Shown here: piece by piece, positions 52,880 to 63,311 of the stretch
Layout of the letters: each line of letters starts with the position of its first letter
How positions within the stretch are numbered: the first letter of the stretch is position 1
NCBI GenBank assembly: GCA_030295235.1
Contig: AP026133.1
Location: forward strand, 868,001-932,000
Source of the DNA: Fistulifera solaris
Taxonomy: Eukaryota > Bacillariophyta > Bacillariophyceae > Naviculales > Stauroneidaceae
Direction of reading: 5' to 3'
DNA: 64,000 nucleotides
The notes under the pieces: model-generated
Database searches by the model: none
Seen by the model: the letters and a program-made list of their open reading frames with translations, nothing else
What the model was told of the DNA's origin: nothing
Made by a program: the position numbers and the translations under genes

Positions 52880-55732
52880 ATGACAGCCGGAGACCTTGAG
52901 AGCGGCGCAAAAGGCAAGATATTCGATCCAACGGACGCTGACACCGTCCTTGGCAGCCATTGCATTGTGTACGTCGAAACGGAAGATACGGAGAATGTTG
53001 AGAGTGAGATCGATGCCTGGATTGAAAACAATACAGTTGTCGTCTTTGGCAAATCGTGGTGTCCGTTCTGCAAGGACGTCATCGAGTTTTTGTCTCAGCG
53101 CCTCAATGTTGTTACGCACGTCGTCAACATGGATTCGATTAACGGCGGTTCGAAGATTGCTACGTACGTTCAAGAGAAGACACAGCACAAGACTGTTCCA
53201 GTCGTCTTTATTAATGGAAAATTCAGAGGTGGATGTGAAGATGTCAAGTCGAAACAAGAACAACTTGAAAAGAATTGCTGATGCATCGTAATACGACGCA
53301 TGAAGAAATCAAGAGCTTGGATGCCGCCAGATTGTCCCTCGAGTACCGATCGACTGCTCGTAATCCATTGTTCTGGTTTCCAAATACGGTCAACAATCGC
53401 GTTGTTCGACTCACAGGTTTTCAAGTCTTTGTTTGTAGCGTCCTTTCGGCAGCCTTTCATACGGAGCTTTGGGGTCGCTATCTCGCCGTCTTTCTGTTGG
53501 TGGATTTCGGTCTCCGTATGTCCGTTGGAAGCTTTCTTTCCCCGCTCGGAATGATCGCTACGGTCGTAGCGAGCCCGTTCGCTCCCACCTTCCGACCGGG
53601 TGCACCCAAGCAGTTTGCTTCCTTCTGTGGTCTCACCTTTTCGCTCCTGGCCACCATCTTTTATTTTGCGAAATTCGAATACCACGAGGTCGTGGGTGCT
53701 ATTTGGATTGCCATGATCGCGGGTGCGTCCGGATTGGAAGCCTTCTGTGACTTTTGCTTGGGTTGTGTGTTTTTGGTCTCGGTATTCAGTTCGGACTCCT
53801 TCCCGACGACTGTTACCGCATTCATACACAAACGATTCGTGAAACGCAAGAGTCGTATGACTACAAGATGACCAATCAAAATGTTCCAGCTCCGGTCGCA
53901 ATCGACACCAATCCCTCTGATCCGACTGCACTCAAGTACAAGGTCAAGACCGACGAGTGGACGAAGAATGACTTTGATCCTATCAAGCACATGCAGGTCG
54001 GCTACTTTGCCATGCCTTTGTCGCTTGCGGGTCTCGCCGTGGCATTTAAGATGGCGACGGTAAAGGGAATGCAAGATTTGGTCGTACAAGAAGAATACTA
54101 CTACGTGATCAGCTCACTCGCCGCCGGTATCATGGCAGTTTTCGTTGGCTTGTACGGTCTACGCTTGGCCATGTATCCACACAAGTGTTGGACGGAATGG
54201 GTGAGCCCTCTTCATTCCAACAGCTTTGGAGCTATTACTATCACATTGCTGCTCTTTGCGTTCTTGGTGCACGATGATTTGGATGCAGAAAACAATACAA
54301 CCGGTCGCGTCTTGTTCTGGTGTGGTGCTATCGGACAGACTTTCATCACGGTCGCCAAGACGGGAGAGTGGGTTGGTCGACGCTTAGAGACCGAACACAT
54401 TCATGCGCATTGGATGATTGTTCCAGTTGGCTTGGCTGTGGCTTCCTTAGTGGCTTCCACTATCGAACCGTTTGCGACGGAGGAAAATTCCAACTCGAAA
54501 GGAAACCTGATGCTGGCTCGGTTTTTTCAGTCGTTTGGCTCGCTTATGTGGATTGCTCTGTTTGCCGTCACCTTTTTAAGACGGTAATTGATCACAACAG
54601 CGACAACCGTGTTCGCCATGGCGTTTGGATCTGGTTGGCTGCCCCGTGTATGATTGGCCTCTCGCAGTACAACATTTGCATTCAAGAGAATATCGTGAAC
54701 TCGACATGCGAAGGTGACTTTGCGACCTATTACTTTATCGGCTTATTTTTTCTCATGGGACTATGCTATGCTGGTCTCTCCGAGTACGCTTTCTTTGGCC
54801 AGGACACGTTCAACTTTGGCTACTGGATCGAGTGCTTCGCCTTGGATGCATTGGCTGCTTGTGCTTGTTTGTTCTACGCACTAAATGGCTGGCGTATCAG
54901 TCAAAACTTGCAGTGGCTTGCTCTTTGTGCGGCTGCAGTTTGTAACTTTTGTGCCCTCTGCCACACCCTTGTTGGAATCGTCAACCAGCGCGGTGTATTT
55001 ACTCCAGAGATGAAATGGGGACCTCTTTCGTTCATGAAATTGACACATGAAGCTTTCCGGGGCAACATCGAAACGCTTAAGCACTATCTCCAGTCTTCTA
55101 ACCTTGTGACAGAAGAAGGACGTCACTGCGTCGATATGTTTGCTGTTCATTTCCAGCGATTCCGAATCTTGCATGAAGAACACGCCAAGCACGAAGACGA
55201 GATCATTTTCAAGACTTTTAACGATTTCTTTCCCCAGCACGCCAAAAAGTGGAACGACGATCACAGCGAAGACCACGCCCATTTGGATCGCTGGGTGAGC
55301 CTAGCCAATAAGCTTCTCGACACCTCGCTCACCCTTGCCGAACGGGAAAGTGCGCTTACGCAGTTGCAGCAGCAGATCACTCCATGGTTTGGTCACTTTG
55401 AAGGGCATTTACGCGGCGAGGAAGATCATTTGAACCCAGTTGGACGCAAGTATCTTCCCTTGGCTGTTATGAAAGAAATGTCGCGCAAGACATGGGAAAT
55501 TACTCCGGCCGATCGCTGGGAAGTCATCATTCCTTTCATCGTGAACAATTTGCCCCGCCACGAGCAGCGCGTTCGCTATTTGAAGGTTCTGACCTGGAGC
55601 TTGCAAGAGCGCGCGCAGCAGATTGGTGCCATTTTGTACCGTCACACGGATGCTGTGATGTGGGAACGTTTGACCCGTGAAGTTCCCGAGATTATCCCCC
55701 GTGGCGTTCCAGGATGGCGCCGTTATTACTAA
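52880..55732 (+). CDS. Glutaredoxin-DUF4395-TDT transporter-hemerythrin fusion
   Basis: The protein is about 951 residues with four parts. Residues 45-130: glutaredoxin with dithiol site KSWCPFCKD and TVPVVFINGKFRGGCED. Residues 140-290: membrane DUF4395 (NPLFWFPNTVNNRVVRLTG, then APKQFASFCGL, EAFCDFCLGC). Residues 335-700: TDT/TehA/SLAC1-type anion or dicarboxylate channel with about ten helices (HSNSFGAITITLLLFAFLV, HIHAHWMIVPVGLAVAS). Residues 710-951: hemerythrin-like HHE domain whose His/Glu ligands fall in HEAF, HEEHAKHEDE, HAHLDRW and HFEGHLRGEEDH. Three one-base losses occur at 53271-53275 (G run), about 53770 and about 54572 (T runs); each is bridged by unbroken family similarity. 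A redox- or oxygen-responsive channel is inferred. Confidence 0.88.
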
Positions 55733-56366
55733 GGCGACGATCTTACATAATTACACGTTCAGTCTTCGATAGTGCAACAGCATTATTTGAATACTTGTTC
55801 GTTTGCTGATCGATAACCTTGATGATTTCAAAACGGAAGAAGAAGTGATGTTCTTTGTAATAGCGGATAGCGGCGGTTTAAACCGCATTTATCACAAAGG
55901 CCGCATCCTCCACTCTCTACAACTCGTCCATTATCTCAGTGCCCATCATCCAGCATCCATCCGCCCATGCCATGGCATGGTGCCTTTCCTTCGTCCTTCG
56001 TCCTTCGTCGTCCGTCTCCACCCTTGTCTGATAGCTGATGGTGTAAAGTCACTGGTTTGAATCTGGCACTGAGTTTGTTATGACTAGCTCTCGCGACAAT
56101 TTATATTGCCTACTAAATGTATCGGAGAAACACTTTGCGTATTTTGTACGGAGCATTTAAATCCACCACGTTTGCGGAGTAATAATATCGATTGCTTTTG
56201 ACAAGAAATACTCCGTTAACCGAGGAAGCCACAAGCCAAACGCCGCCTCGGTGAGGCTGCGTTAGCGCTTATCATCTATCCTCTCATTATTTTTCCTTGA
56301 AACTTCGTCCTGAAAACAGCGTCGCATGTTCACATCACATTCGCTGAAATAACTTCGTTGAAAGCC
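55733..56366. other. Intergenic, no gene recognised
   Basis: About 630 bases with no supported gene. A CCTTCGTCCTTCGTCCTTCGTCG repeat is near 55987-56010. Confidence 0.4.
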
Positions 56367-57047
56367 ATGAAACCTCGAACATCAAGTGACTTAAATAATC
56401 TTGCTATTTTGCTTTTGCAAAGCAACTGCTTTCGCCCTGCCTTAACAGCGTTCCAAGATGGAGAAGTGTTGCAGCAGAAGAAATGTTTGCCTTCACAACG
56501 ACGTTATTCTGCAGAAGCCGTCCCGCCACCGATGGCGCGAGCAGTATCCACTGAAGCCGTTGATGTGAATGATATTTCTAGAATGCCTTGTGCAAGGTCG
56601 CTACTTGAATTTCTGAAAGTCACGACGTCCCGGAAAATTTTACTTCTTGTTCGACTGCCAAGGAAGTCGCCATTTGCTAAAGCAGTCCTACATTACAATC
56701 AGGCAATGGCACACCTTGCCGCATCGTCGGCGAATAACAAAGAGAATGTCGAACAGTGCAAAGCCGAAGTAAAACATTTCCTTGAACTTGCATCCGTCAC
56801 CTTACAAAAATGGTACGCATACCTCACTAAGGTGAATGCTGGGCATTCGAATCTCATGAGGGAAACTTTGATGCTACTAATGTTGGTAACATACACACTT
56901 TACCAATGGACGGGCGTTCCATCACTCACTCGCCGAATTCATGCAATACAAGCTCTTATATCCTCCAACGATTCGCAGAACAGCGTTCTAGGTGTTGGAG
57001 AGGCGCCGCTCAGTGCCAGTCCGTTAAACGCAGTCGTAACAGTTTGA
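56367..57047 (+). CDS. TPR-like diatom protein, paralogue 1
   Basis: The protein is 226 residues from the ATG at 56367 (MKPRTSSDLNNLAILLLQSN). It is related to the next gene: SDLNN-x2-I-x-LLQSNC, a later LVRLPRKSPFAKAV, HYNQAMAHLA and LQKWYAYLTK. The first helix pair, NN-x2-I-LLQS...ALTAF, resembles one tetratricopeptide repeat. The rest is helical with a hydrophobic stretch LMLLMLVTYTLYQW. No signal peptide is seen. Diatom genomes hold many such genes, probably lineage-specific. Function unknown. Confidence 0.65.
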   Translation: MKPRTSSDLNNLAILLLQSNCFRPALTAFQDGEVLQQKKCLPSQRRYSAEAVPPPMARAVSTEAVDVNDISRMPCARSLLEFLKVTTSRKILLLVRLPRKSPFAKAVLHYNQAMAHLAASSANNKENVEQCKAEVKHFLELASVTLQKWYAYLTKVNAGHSNLMRETLMLLMLVTYTLYQWTGVPSLTRRIHAIQALISSNDSQNSVLGVGEAPLSASPLNAVVTV

Positions 57048-57407
57048 GTTGCCCGCTGCTTTTGCTCGAGCAATGTTGGACGAACAAAGCCCTCTACAAT
57101 TGAATACATACATTGTCATACAAATTTACTGCGAAAAGACTTAATTTGATTCACATGAGATCTATGTCATGTTTAGCGACTCTTCATTTTTTCCATGGAA
57201 AGTTAACTAGTCCGTCACTCTTTTTCTTCCGCTTTTTCTTGCGGAAAAAGTGAAGCGGGGTGGGTCACATCGTCACATCTGCCGTCAGCGACAAGTCAGA
57301 TGCTCTCGCGAGAGCGAATTATCACTGGATTAGGAGATAATACACTTTACTTTATAGTGGAACATTCACGGTACTGAAGAGTTTTTCTTTTCTCTACCTC
57401 CTGTTCC
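57048..57407. other. Intergenic between TPR-like paralogues
   Basis: No gene is seen in about 360 bases. Confidence 0.4.
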
Positions 57408-58397
57408 ATGTTCTCTATTCCTCCGCCCCTCCCCCCGACACCGACTAAAAGACCGCGCTTGACGCTCGTTGCTCGTTACCATCAACCGCAACGCAAGCCA
57501 TTCAAAAGGAAAGAAACAAAACCAAAATACTCCGACGTAACAACGATAGACATACTACGCCTTGCTTCTCAGAGCAATAGGAACGACAAATTTATTTCAG
57601 AGTCGTGTGTTGATCCTCGTCAACAACTTACACGGCAAACGACCCCCTTGTATTTTCTTCGTTTGCAATCTGCTTTAACCAGAACGATGAAATCGCGAAG
57701 CGATTTGAACAACCGAGGAATTGTATTGTTACAAAGCAACTGCATTGCCGGCGCTTGTCAAGTTTTTGAAGAAGCTGTGAGGAAAACAACAAACGTACCT
57801 CGCTCTCGAAGAACTACGACCGAGGCATTACCGCACCGTTCTGTGAATTCTTCGTCTCACGTTATAGACTTCCATACCTTGGAAAATAGTGCCGATGCGA
57901 AAGCTCTGTTACTTCTGATGCACCAGGCTTCAATTGTTTTGATTCGACTGCCTCGCGAGTGTCCGTTTACTGCTGCTGTCGTTCCTTATAACGCAGCCAT
58001 GTCGCAATTATCTTTGGCTGCAGTCTGTGTTCTAAATACGATCAAGGCGGAAGAATGCCGGGAAGAAGCGAAACGATGGCTTGATCAGTCGCAACAAAAA
58101 CTACAAAAGTGGTGTACTATTTTGGCCCGTAAATGCTCCATTCTGCAATCTACTTGTGAGAAGAATTTGGAATTAGCTGCATTGCTGCGCACGGCCGTTC
58201 TCTTGCAATTGTGGGTCACTGTCACATTGTGCCGTCTATGCCCGAGTAAGGAACGACACAACGAAATTCAGCAAATACAATTATTTTTACTGAATCATGA
58301 TCAGAGGCAGCGACTTCAACAAGGCGTGCGGATAGAACCTCCTCCCATTTCGCCGTCTTCCACAAAGGCACAAGCGCCCAGCAAAACTGCGGCGTGA
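57408..58397 (+). CDS. TPR-like diatom protein, paralogue 2
   Basis: The open frame gives 329 residues from the ATG at 57408. Alignment with paralogue 1 points to the ATG at 57687 (MKSRSDLNNRGIVLLQSN, 236 residues) as the conserved start; the first 93 residues are Pro- and Lys-rich and may be untranslated. Shared blocks are LLQSNC, IRLPRECPFTAAVVPYNAAM and LQKWCTILARK. The structure looks all-helical. The C-terminus is Pro/Ser-rich. Function unknown. Confidence 0.65.
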   Translation: MFSIPPPLPPTPTKRPRLTLVARYHQPQRKPFKRKETKPKYSDVTTIDILRLASQSNRNDKFISESCVDPRQQLTRQTTPLYFLRLQSALTRTMKSRSDLNNRGIVLLQSNCIAGACQVFEEAVRKTTNVPRSRRTTTEALPHRSVNSSSHVIDFHTLENSADAKALLLLMHQASIVLIRLPRECPFTAAVVPYNAAMSQLSLAAVCVLNTIKAEECREEAKRWLDQSQQKLQKWCTILARKCSILQSTCEKNLELAALLRTAVLLQLWVTVTLCRLCPSKERHNEIQQIQLFLLNHDQRQRLQQGVRIEPPPISPSSTKAQAPSKTAA

Positions 58398-58535
58398 CAC
58401 AATTAACAAGGCTACAAGAACTCAGAATATGTAAAACTAGTTGTTTCAAAAGTCAATTAAACTACTTTCAAAGAGTCATTTCAGCGTTTGCAAATCGCTG
58501 AATCGCTCAGACTATGTTACTCCACAATGAACGAC

Positions 58536-60440
58536 TCAGGCCGAGGGCGTCAAAGAAGACGTACTCGTGGCATTTCGATTTTCTACAGATGTCTGTACGT
58601 AGATTTGCTCAAACAGCTTCTCATCTTCCGCATCATTCAATACAATCGAAGGTTTCGACTCCACTATTTGTTCGTTTAACAATGCTTGATCGCGATCCAA
58701 CTGCTCCAAGACACTGTCGACAGTTTCCACTTTGATCTCTGTTTGTGTTTGCATTTCATGGAACGAGCCTTGCTTGGCGGTTTCGGGGATATCGCCCAAA
58801 ACGCGCTTGCCAAGTAGTTTCGCCACACGGCCTACGGTGTTTTTCAATGCAAAAGTCACCACAAGATCCACACCCAATACAAGCTTACGTCGCAAACTCT
58901 TTTTCTTCTTCTCTTCTTTGGCTTGCGATTGCTTGACGCGTTTCAATTCTTCACGTCGGACCATGCCCTTCGTCACAGCCCCCACGACGTTGAGTGTCGG
59001 ACACGGGCTAGTGACTGCCTTCAACTCGGGCCATTCCGCACCTGTGATCTTGGTAGCATAGTGAAAAAGTAATGTGGCTCGGTCGACGTCCAAAACTTTG
59101 GCACTTTGATCGTTTTCAAAAATAGAGTCCCACCCGCCACCGGCGCCTCCTCCACCACTAATTTGTCCATTTTGCTCCAACGCACGTTTACCACGACCTT
59201 CACGGGGGCCACCATTCCAGCCCCAGTACACACCCGACTTTGCGCAGCGCGGATCGTGCGCTGTTTGAAAGAGCCGTTGACCGGCTTCGTGTTCTCCCAC
59301 AAAGCCCCCTATATGAGTTGAAAAAAATCAAAGCGTGAGCTCGGCAGGCACGTCCGGCGAAAGAGCCATGATTCACACGTACCAGTAATAAACTTCATAA
59401 AGACCGGAAAGTATTGTCGAAACCAGGCTCGCTTTTCGCGAAACAAGGGCGATTCCGCAATGCATCCAGGATACATGCTACTGAACGAGATACCCGTCAG
59501 TTTGTGATACTTGGTGTGCAAGTAGTTGGCCATCATCATCAAGCACAATTTAGAGTCTTTGTACGCCTTGGCTCCGATAAAATCGTACCCGTCAATCATG
59601 CTAATCGGATTGGTGAAGCCCTGTGCAAAGCCTTCCAACTCGTGCAGATCTGCAATGGGATAAACGCCACCACCACCGACGGTATTGTCATTTCCGGTGA
59701 CACTCCCCACCATGATGACTCTCGCATCGGGTGCATCACGCAAAGCGGGTAAGAGTCTGGAAATCATGAGAAAATGACTCAAAAGTTGATTTGCATGGTC
59801 TGCTCGTGATTGTCGACCGACCACTTGGGATAAGGAAGACTTGGTTGGTAGACACCAGCGTTGCACAAGAGTCGATCAATGGGCTTTCCTAAACGAAATT
59901 CGTCCAGTTGATCACAAAACTTGCGAACACTATCAAAAGAGTTCATTTCGCAATACATGGGAGTAAAGTTGTCCGTGTCAAAGCCATCAACTTCCATGAC
60001 GGCTTCCATCTTGTCCATGCTATTTGTGTTTGAAGAAAACGCAGTGAGTCAAAAGTATCTCCACCGGGATCAAAGGCGCAAGAAAGATGGGACACACGCA
60101 AACATATCATCCCTAAAACTTACTCTCGCACGGCTCCGACGACGTGATATTCTCCCGATAGCAATAAGGCTTGTGCGGCTTTGCGACCCAAACCCGACGA
60201 GGCACCGGTCAAGACGACCAATTCTACATTGATTCACAAAGAGAAAACGATGAGCGAATGTGCTTGACTGGTAAAGAACTGCGCTATTTTTTGTAACTTA
60301 CTCTTGTCACCGAAACGCTCTTCGGCAGCTTTTGCGTTCGGATCGTACGTTGGCAATTTCCATCCTTGCATGAATTGAAAGGCATTCGTCGTGCCAAGGA
60401 TAGCGATCCATAACGAAAGATTGAAAAGACCACGCATCAT
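58536..60440 (-). CDS. Light-dependent protochlorophyllide oxidoreductase (POR)
   Basis: The plastid enzyme reduces protochlorophyllide to chlorophyllide with NADPH and light. I read four exons (60440-60302, 60223-60124, 60019-59383, 59308-58536), about 549 residues. The leader MMRGLFNLSLWIAILGTTNA is cut before Phe. The SDR core has TGASSGLG, CNAGVYQP, the catalytic AKAYKDSKLCLMM (Tyr-x3-Lys) and MYPGCIAESPLFREKR. One T is missing near 59784, between MQIN and LSHFLMIS. After the usual end of the family (FHYATKITGAEWP) about 150 extra residues follow, with a Lys-rich helix and a hydrophobic LVLGVDLVVTFALKN. Confidence 0.92.
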
Positions 60441-60997
60441 TTAACAACTTTACTGCACAATATAAACGTCGACAGGTGAGAAAAAAAAGATTGTCAAAAT
60501 ATTATGATATCTTGTTGTTCTCTTTGCGATGCTGTCCTGTTTGTGATGGCCGCTTATGGTGAAACGTATGTTTTCCTTTTTTTCCCACCCTGTTTTGAAT
60601 GGTTGAAGTTTTAGACGAAGATACCAAGACGAACCCGGTTATACTACAGTAAGAACTATAGTCGATGTCGTGTGTCTGTTCTATGCACATTCGACGGAAT
60701 GCTTCTGTCACACCGAACCCAAGATACTTAGGGGTGTTTCTGAGAAATCGAAAGGAAAGAACGAAACAACCGGCTGGTGGCTGGACGGTGATGGGAGAAA
60801 GATCGCGCAGAAAAGATGATGCGATTGATGGACTGCGTTGAAGAAAGCAATCAACTGCGCCATTAATTTTTGTTCATAAATTCCATTCTTTTACCTTTCG
60901 TGGTCACTTGCTTGGTGTTTATACTCCAACTCTTCTCCAGAATCGTCGAAAATAGTCACTCGCTCGTCGATATCCGCCTTGACTATTCATCAGCAAG
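60441..60997. promoter_or_regulatory. Divergent promoter region of POR and ferredoxin-like gene
   Basis: About 560 bases lie between two divergent plastid-protein genes. No gene is seen here. Shared light regulation is possible but no specific site can be named. Confidence 0.45.
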
Positions 60998-61734
60998 ATG
61001 CGTTCGCTTTCGGCATCCGTAATGTTGTGGCTTTATTATTGCTGCCTCTATCCAGTCGCAAGTTTCTCTTTGCACCAATTATCCGCACCTTTGACTTCGT
61101 CTTCGTCGACGACGACTCGTCTCTATTCAACCAAAGAAGCTCGACCGGGATATCAGCCGAAATGGAAAAGAAGGCCACTCTCGCCGAACAAATGGGCGGC
61201 ACGCCTTCGGATCTCTCACAGATTGGACTCAAAGGGGATATTCCGGTCGTCTTTCAACAAGGAAATGTCACCAAATCAACCGTCGCTTTTGCCGGACAGC
61301 CACTGCGGGATGTTGCTACGCAAGCGGGTCAATACATTCGATACGGATGTGGAAAAGGAGAATGCGGTACGTGTGAGTGCATGGTTGATGGTCAGTGGAT
61401 TCGTCCGTGTGTCGCCACCATCCCTCCACGGGCCAGCCAAGATGCTCCGCCCTACATGGTACGTCTTAAAGAACAAACTACGAAAACCGTCAGTTCCGGA
61501 AAGTTTTATACCGCCCGCAGTTTCGTATTGGGATTTTGGAACAATCTCCTCGGGATGGTGGGTTTCGTCAAGGCGCGCCGAGACGCGAAACGGAGCTGGG
61601 AGGAGCGACTGGAATATGAAGAGTTGATCCGTGTGAAAACATTGGAAAAACGACAGGCTCGGTTGGAGCGAGAACTTGCGGCGCAACTGAAGGAGGAAAA
61701 GGCAAACGGAAGCTGTTCGAATTTATCGCCTTAA
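60998..61734 (+). CDS. Plastid 2Fe-2S ferredoxin-like protein
   Basis: The protein is about 245 residues. The ATG at 60998 opens a signal peptide (MRSLSASVMLWLYYCCLYPVASF) and a Ser/Thr-rich transit region. The 2Fe-2S domain has YGCGKGECGTCECMV, then a fourth Cys in IRPCVAT, the Cys-x4-Cys-x2-Cys...Cys ligand order of plant-type ferredoxins. A hydrophobic patch (FVLGFWNNLLGMVGFV) and a charged coiled-coil tail (ELIRVKTLEKRQARLEREL) follow, unlike soluble PetF. One A appears missing near 61160, between ARPGYQP and MEKKATL. It could be a membrane-associated electron carrier. Confidence 0.82.
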
Positions 61735-61794
61735 AACCAGCGTCAGAGAATCAAACTTAAATGTAATTCACTAAAAACGATTTCATTTCTAAGT

Positions 61795-63311
61795 TTACAC
61801 ATTATGGTGATAAATCATGTTCTCCGTGCTGAATGGAGGTACAACCTTGGTCACATGCGCTCCTTCACTAGCGGCTTTCGTAACCAATATAGTCCCCTTG
61901 ATACCGAACTCTTCCGCCGTTTTCATCATGGCACGAGCGACAGACGAATCACTGCGTTCTTTTTCTCGCTGTGCGAATATATCTCCCGAAGCACCCGACG
62001 TAATGGCCATCACGGTGGGCCCAGCGCCGCTCAAATAGGCACAATGAGCTCCAGCGGCTTCGGCGGCTTCAATCATGGGATATAAGTATTTGTATAGCTT
62101 GCCACCTCGTTGCGGCTGATGTAATTTATCCTGGACGCCCCATTTCAGGTTGTCCAAGTTGTTGGTACTCAACGCCAAGACCAAAAACGCCGTACGACTA
62201 ATGTTGAAGGCCGCATCGCTACGCGTAATGCCTCCCTGCAAGACCGCACGCGCGTCACTGGTTTTGCCGATAAAGTCAGGGATGAACATGACCAACTGCA
62301 AGCCGGGGGTGCCGGAACGCGTTCTGTGGCCCATCGCGTGCCGTTGTGAATGCCTACCTGGATTCCACCGTAAATGGCGGGTGCGACATTGTCGGGGTGG
62401 CCCTGTGCGAAGGACAAGAAAATAAGTCGAGAGACATTTGTAAGTGAGAATCGTTCAAAAGCGCCTTCCTTCTCAATAGAACTACTCTAAACTTACTTCA
62501 ATACCTGCAGCAATTTGCAACAACGCTTCGGATCCCCAACAAGGCAGCCGATGTCCCGCCAAAATCAATCCGGCAATAATCCCCGCCACAATAGCCGCAC
62601 TACTTGAACCCAATCCTCGTGCAAAGGGAATACGACTGACAACATGGTACGATAAGACAGGCATTGGTTTCCGGGCTGCTTCGAATGCTGCTTTGCAGCC
62701 CAATACCAAGTAATTTGATTCGTCTTTGGGCATTTCATTCGCTCCATCACCCTCTCCAGTAATCTGGAATTTGTCCGAACGACTCACGGTAACCTCTGAC
62801 CACAAATCTACCGCCATGCCGATGGTATCATCTATAGGCAAATAGAGAAATTAATGAGAATGATGCAAAAGGGTCTTCAGAAGTAGAACAAGGATTTGCG
62901 AATCTCGATGCGAACCAGTCATCAACACAAGCAAACTAATCAATGAAGTAACTCACATCCCGGTCCCATGTTAGCAGAAGTCGCGGGAACTCGTACTGTA
63001 ACGCTATCACGCGCCACAGCGTTTTCTTCTTCGACAACTTGTCGTGCGGCAATTTGACGACGCATTCGTTCTTCATGATTGTGCGGGAAAATGAATGAAT
63101 TTCGGGACGCGACGGGAGCTTCTTCGTTGTAAATCACCGTCGGGTGTTCCGCCCGATCCATGGAGACCCTTGTCTGGTATTCCTGTTGAGAGGCCTTCGA
63201 TCGGGCGGCATACAACTGCGACGCGACGACACCGGCAACCGCACCGGCGACGGCAGCACTTGCCGCAATGAGAGCGGATTGGTTACTACTCTTACTGTTC
63301 GAAGACGACAT
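61795..63311 (-). CDS. Homoserine kinase (ThrB, GHMP family)
   Basis: The enzyme phosphorylates homoserine in threonine synthesis. I read three exons (63311-62957, 62831-62497, 62402-61795), about 432 residues. GHMP motifs are VRVPATSANMGPG, the ATP loop FARGLGSSSAAIVAG, EGHPDNVAPAIYGG (joined across intron 2) and LSGAGPTVMAI. One G is missing near 62305-62312, between VPAPP and GLQLVMF. The N-terminal 110 residues hold an Ala/Val-rich hydrophobic segment (AASAAVAGAVAGVVASQL), which may be a membrane or transit part; plastid targeting would be expected for this pathway but is not clear here. Confidence 0.92.

Noticed and set aside
53279-53283. TGATG stop/start overlap suggesting operon-like coupling of glutaredoxin and DUF4395
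   Set aside because: The organism is eukaryotic and family similarity runs across the junction. One missing G in a G run explains it, as at many other genes here.
53271-54575. Programmed ribosomal frameshifting in the four-domain fusion gene
   Set aside because: All three shifts fall in short homopolymers and the same pattern is found in unrelated genes throughout the window, so a common assembly cause is simpler.
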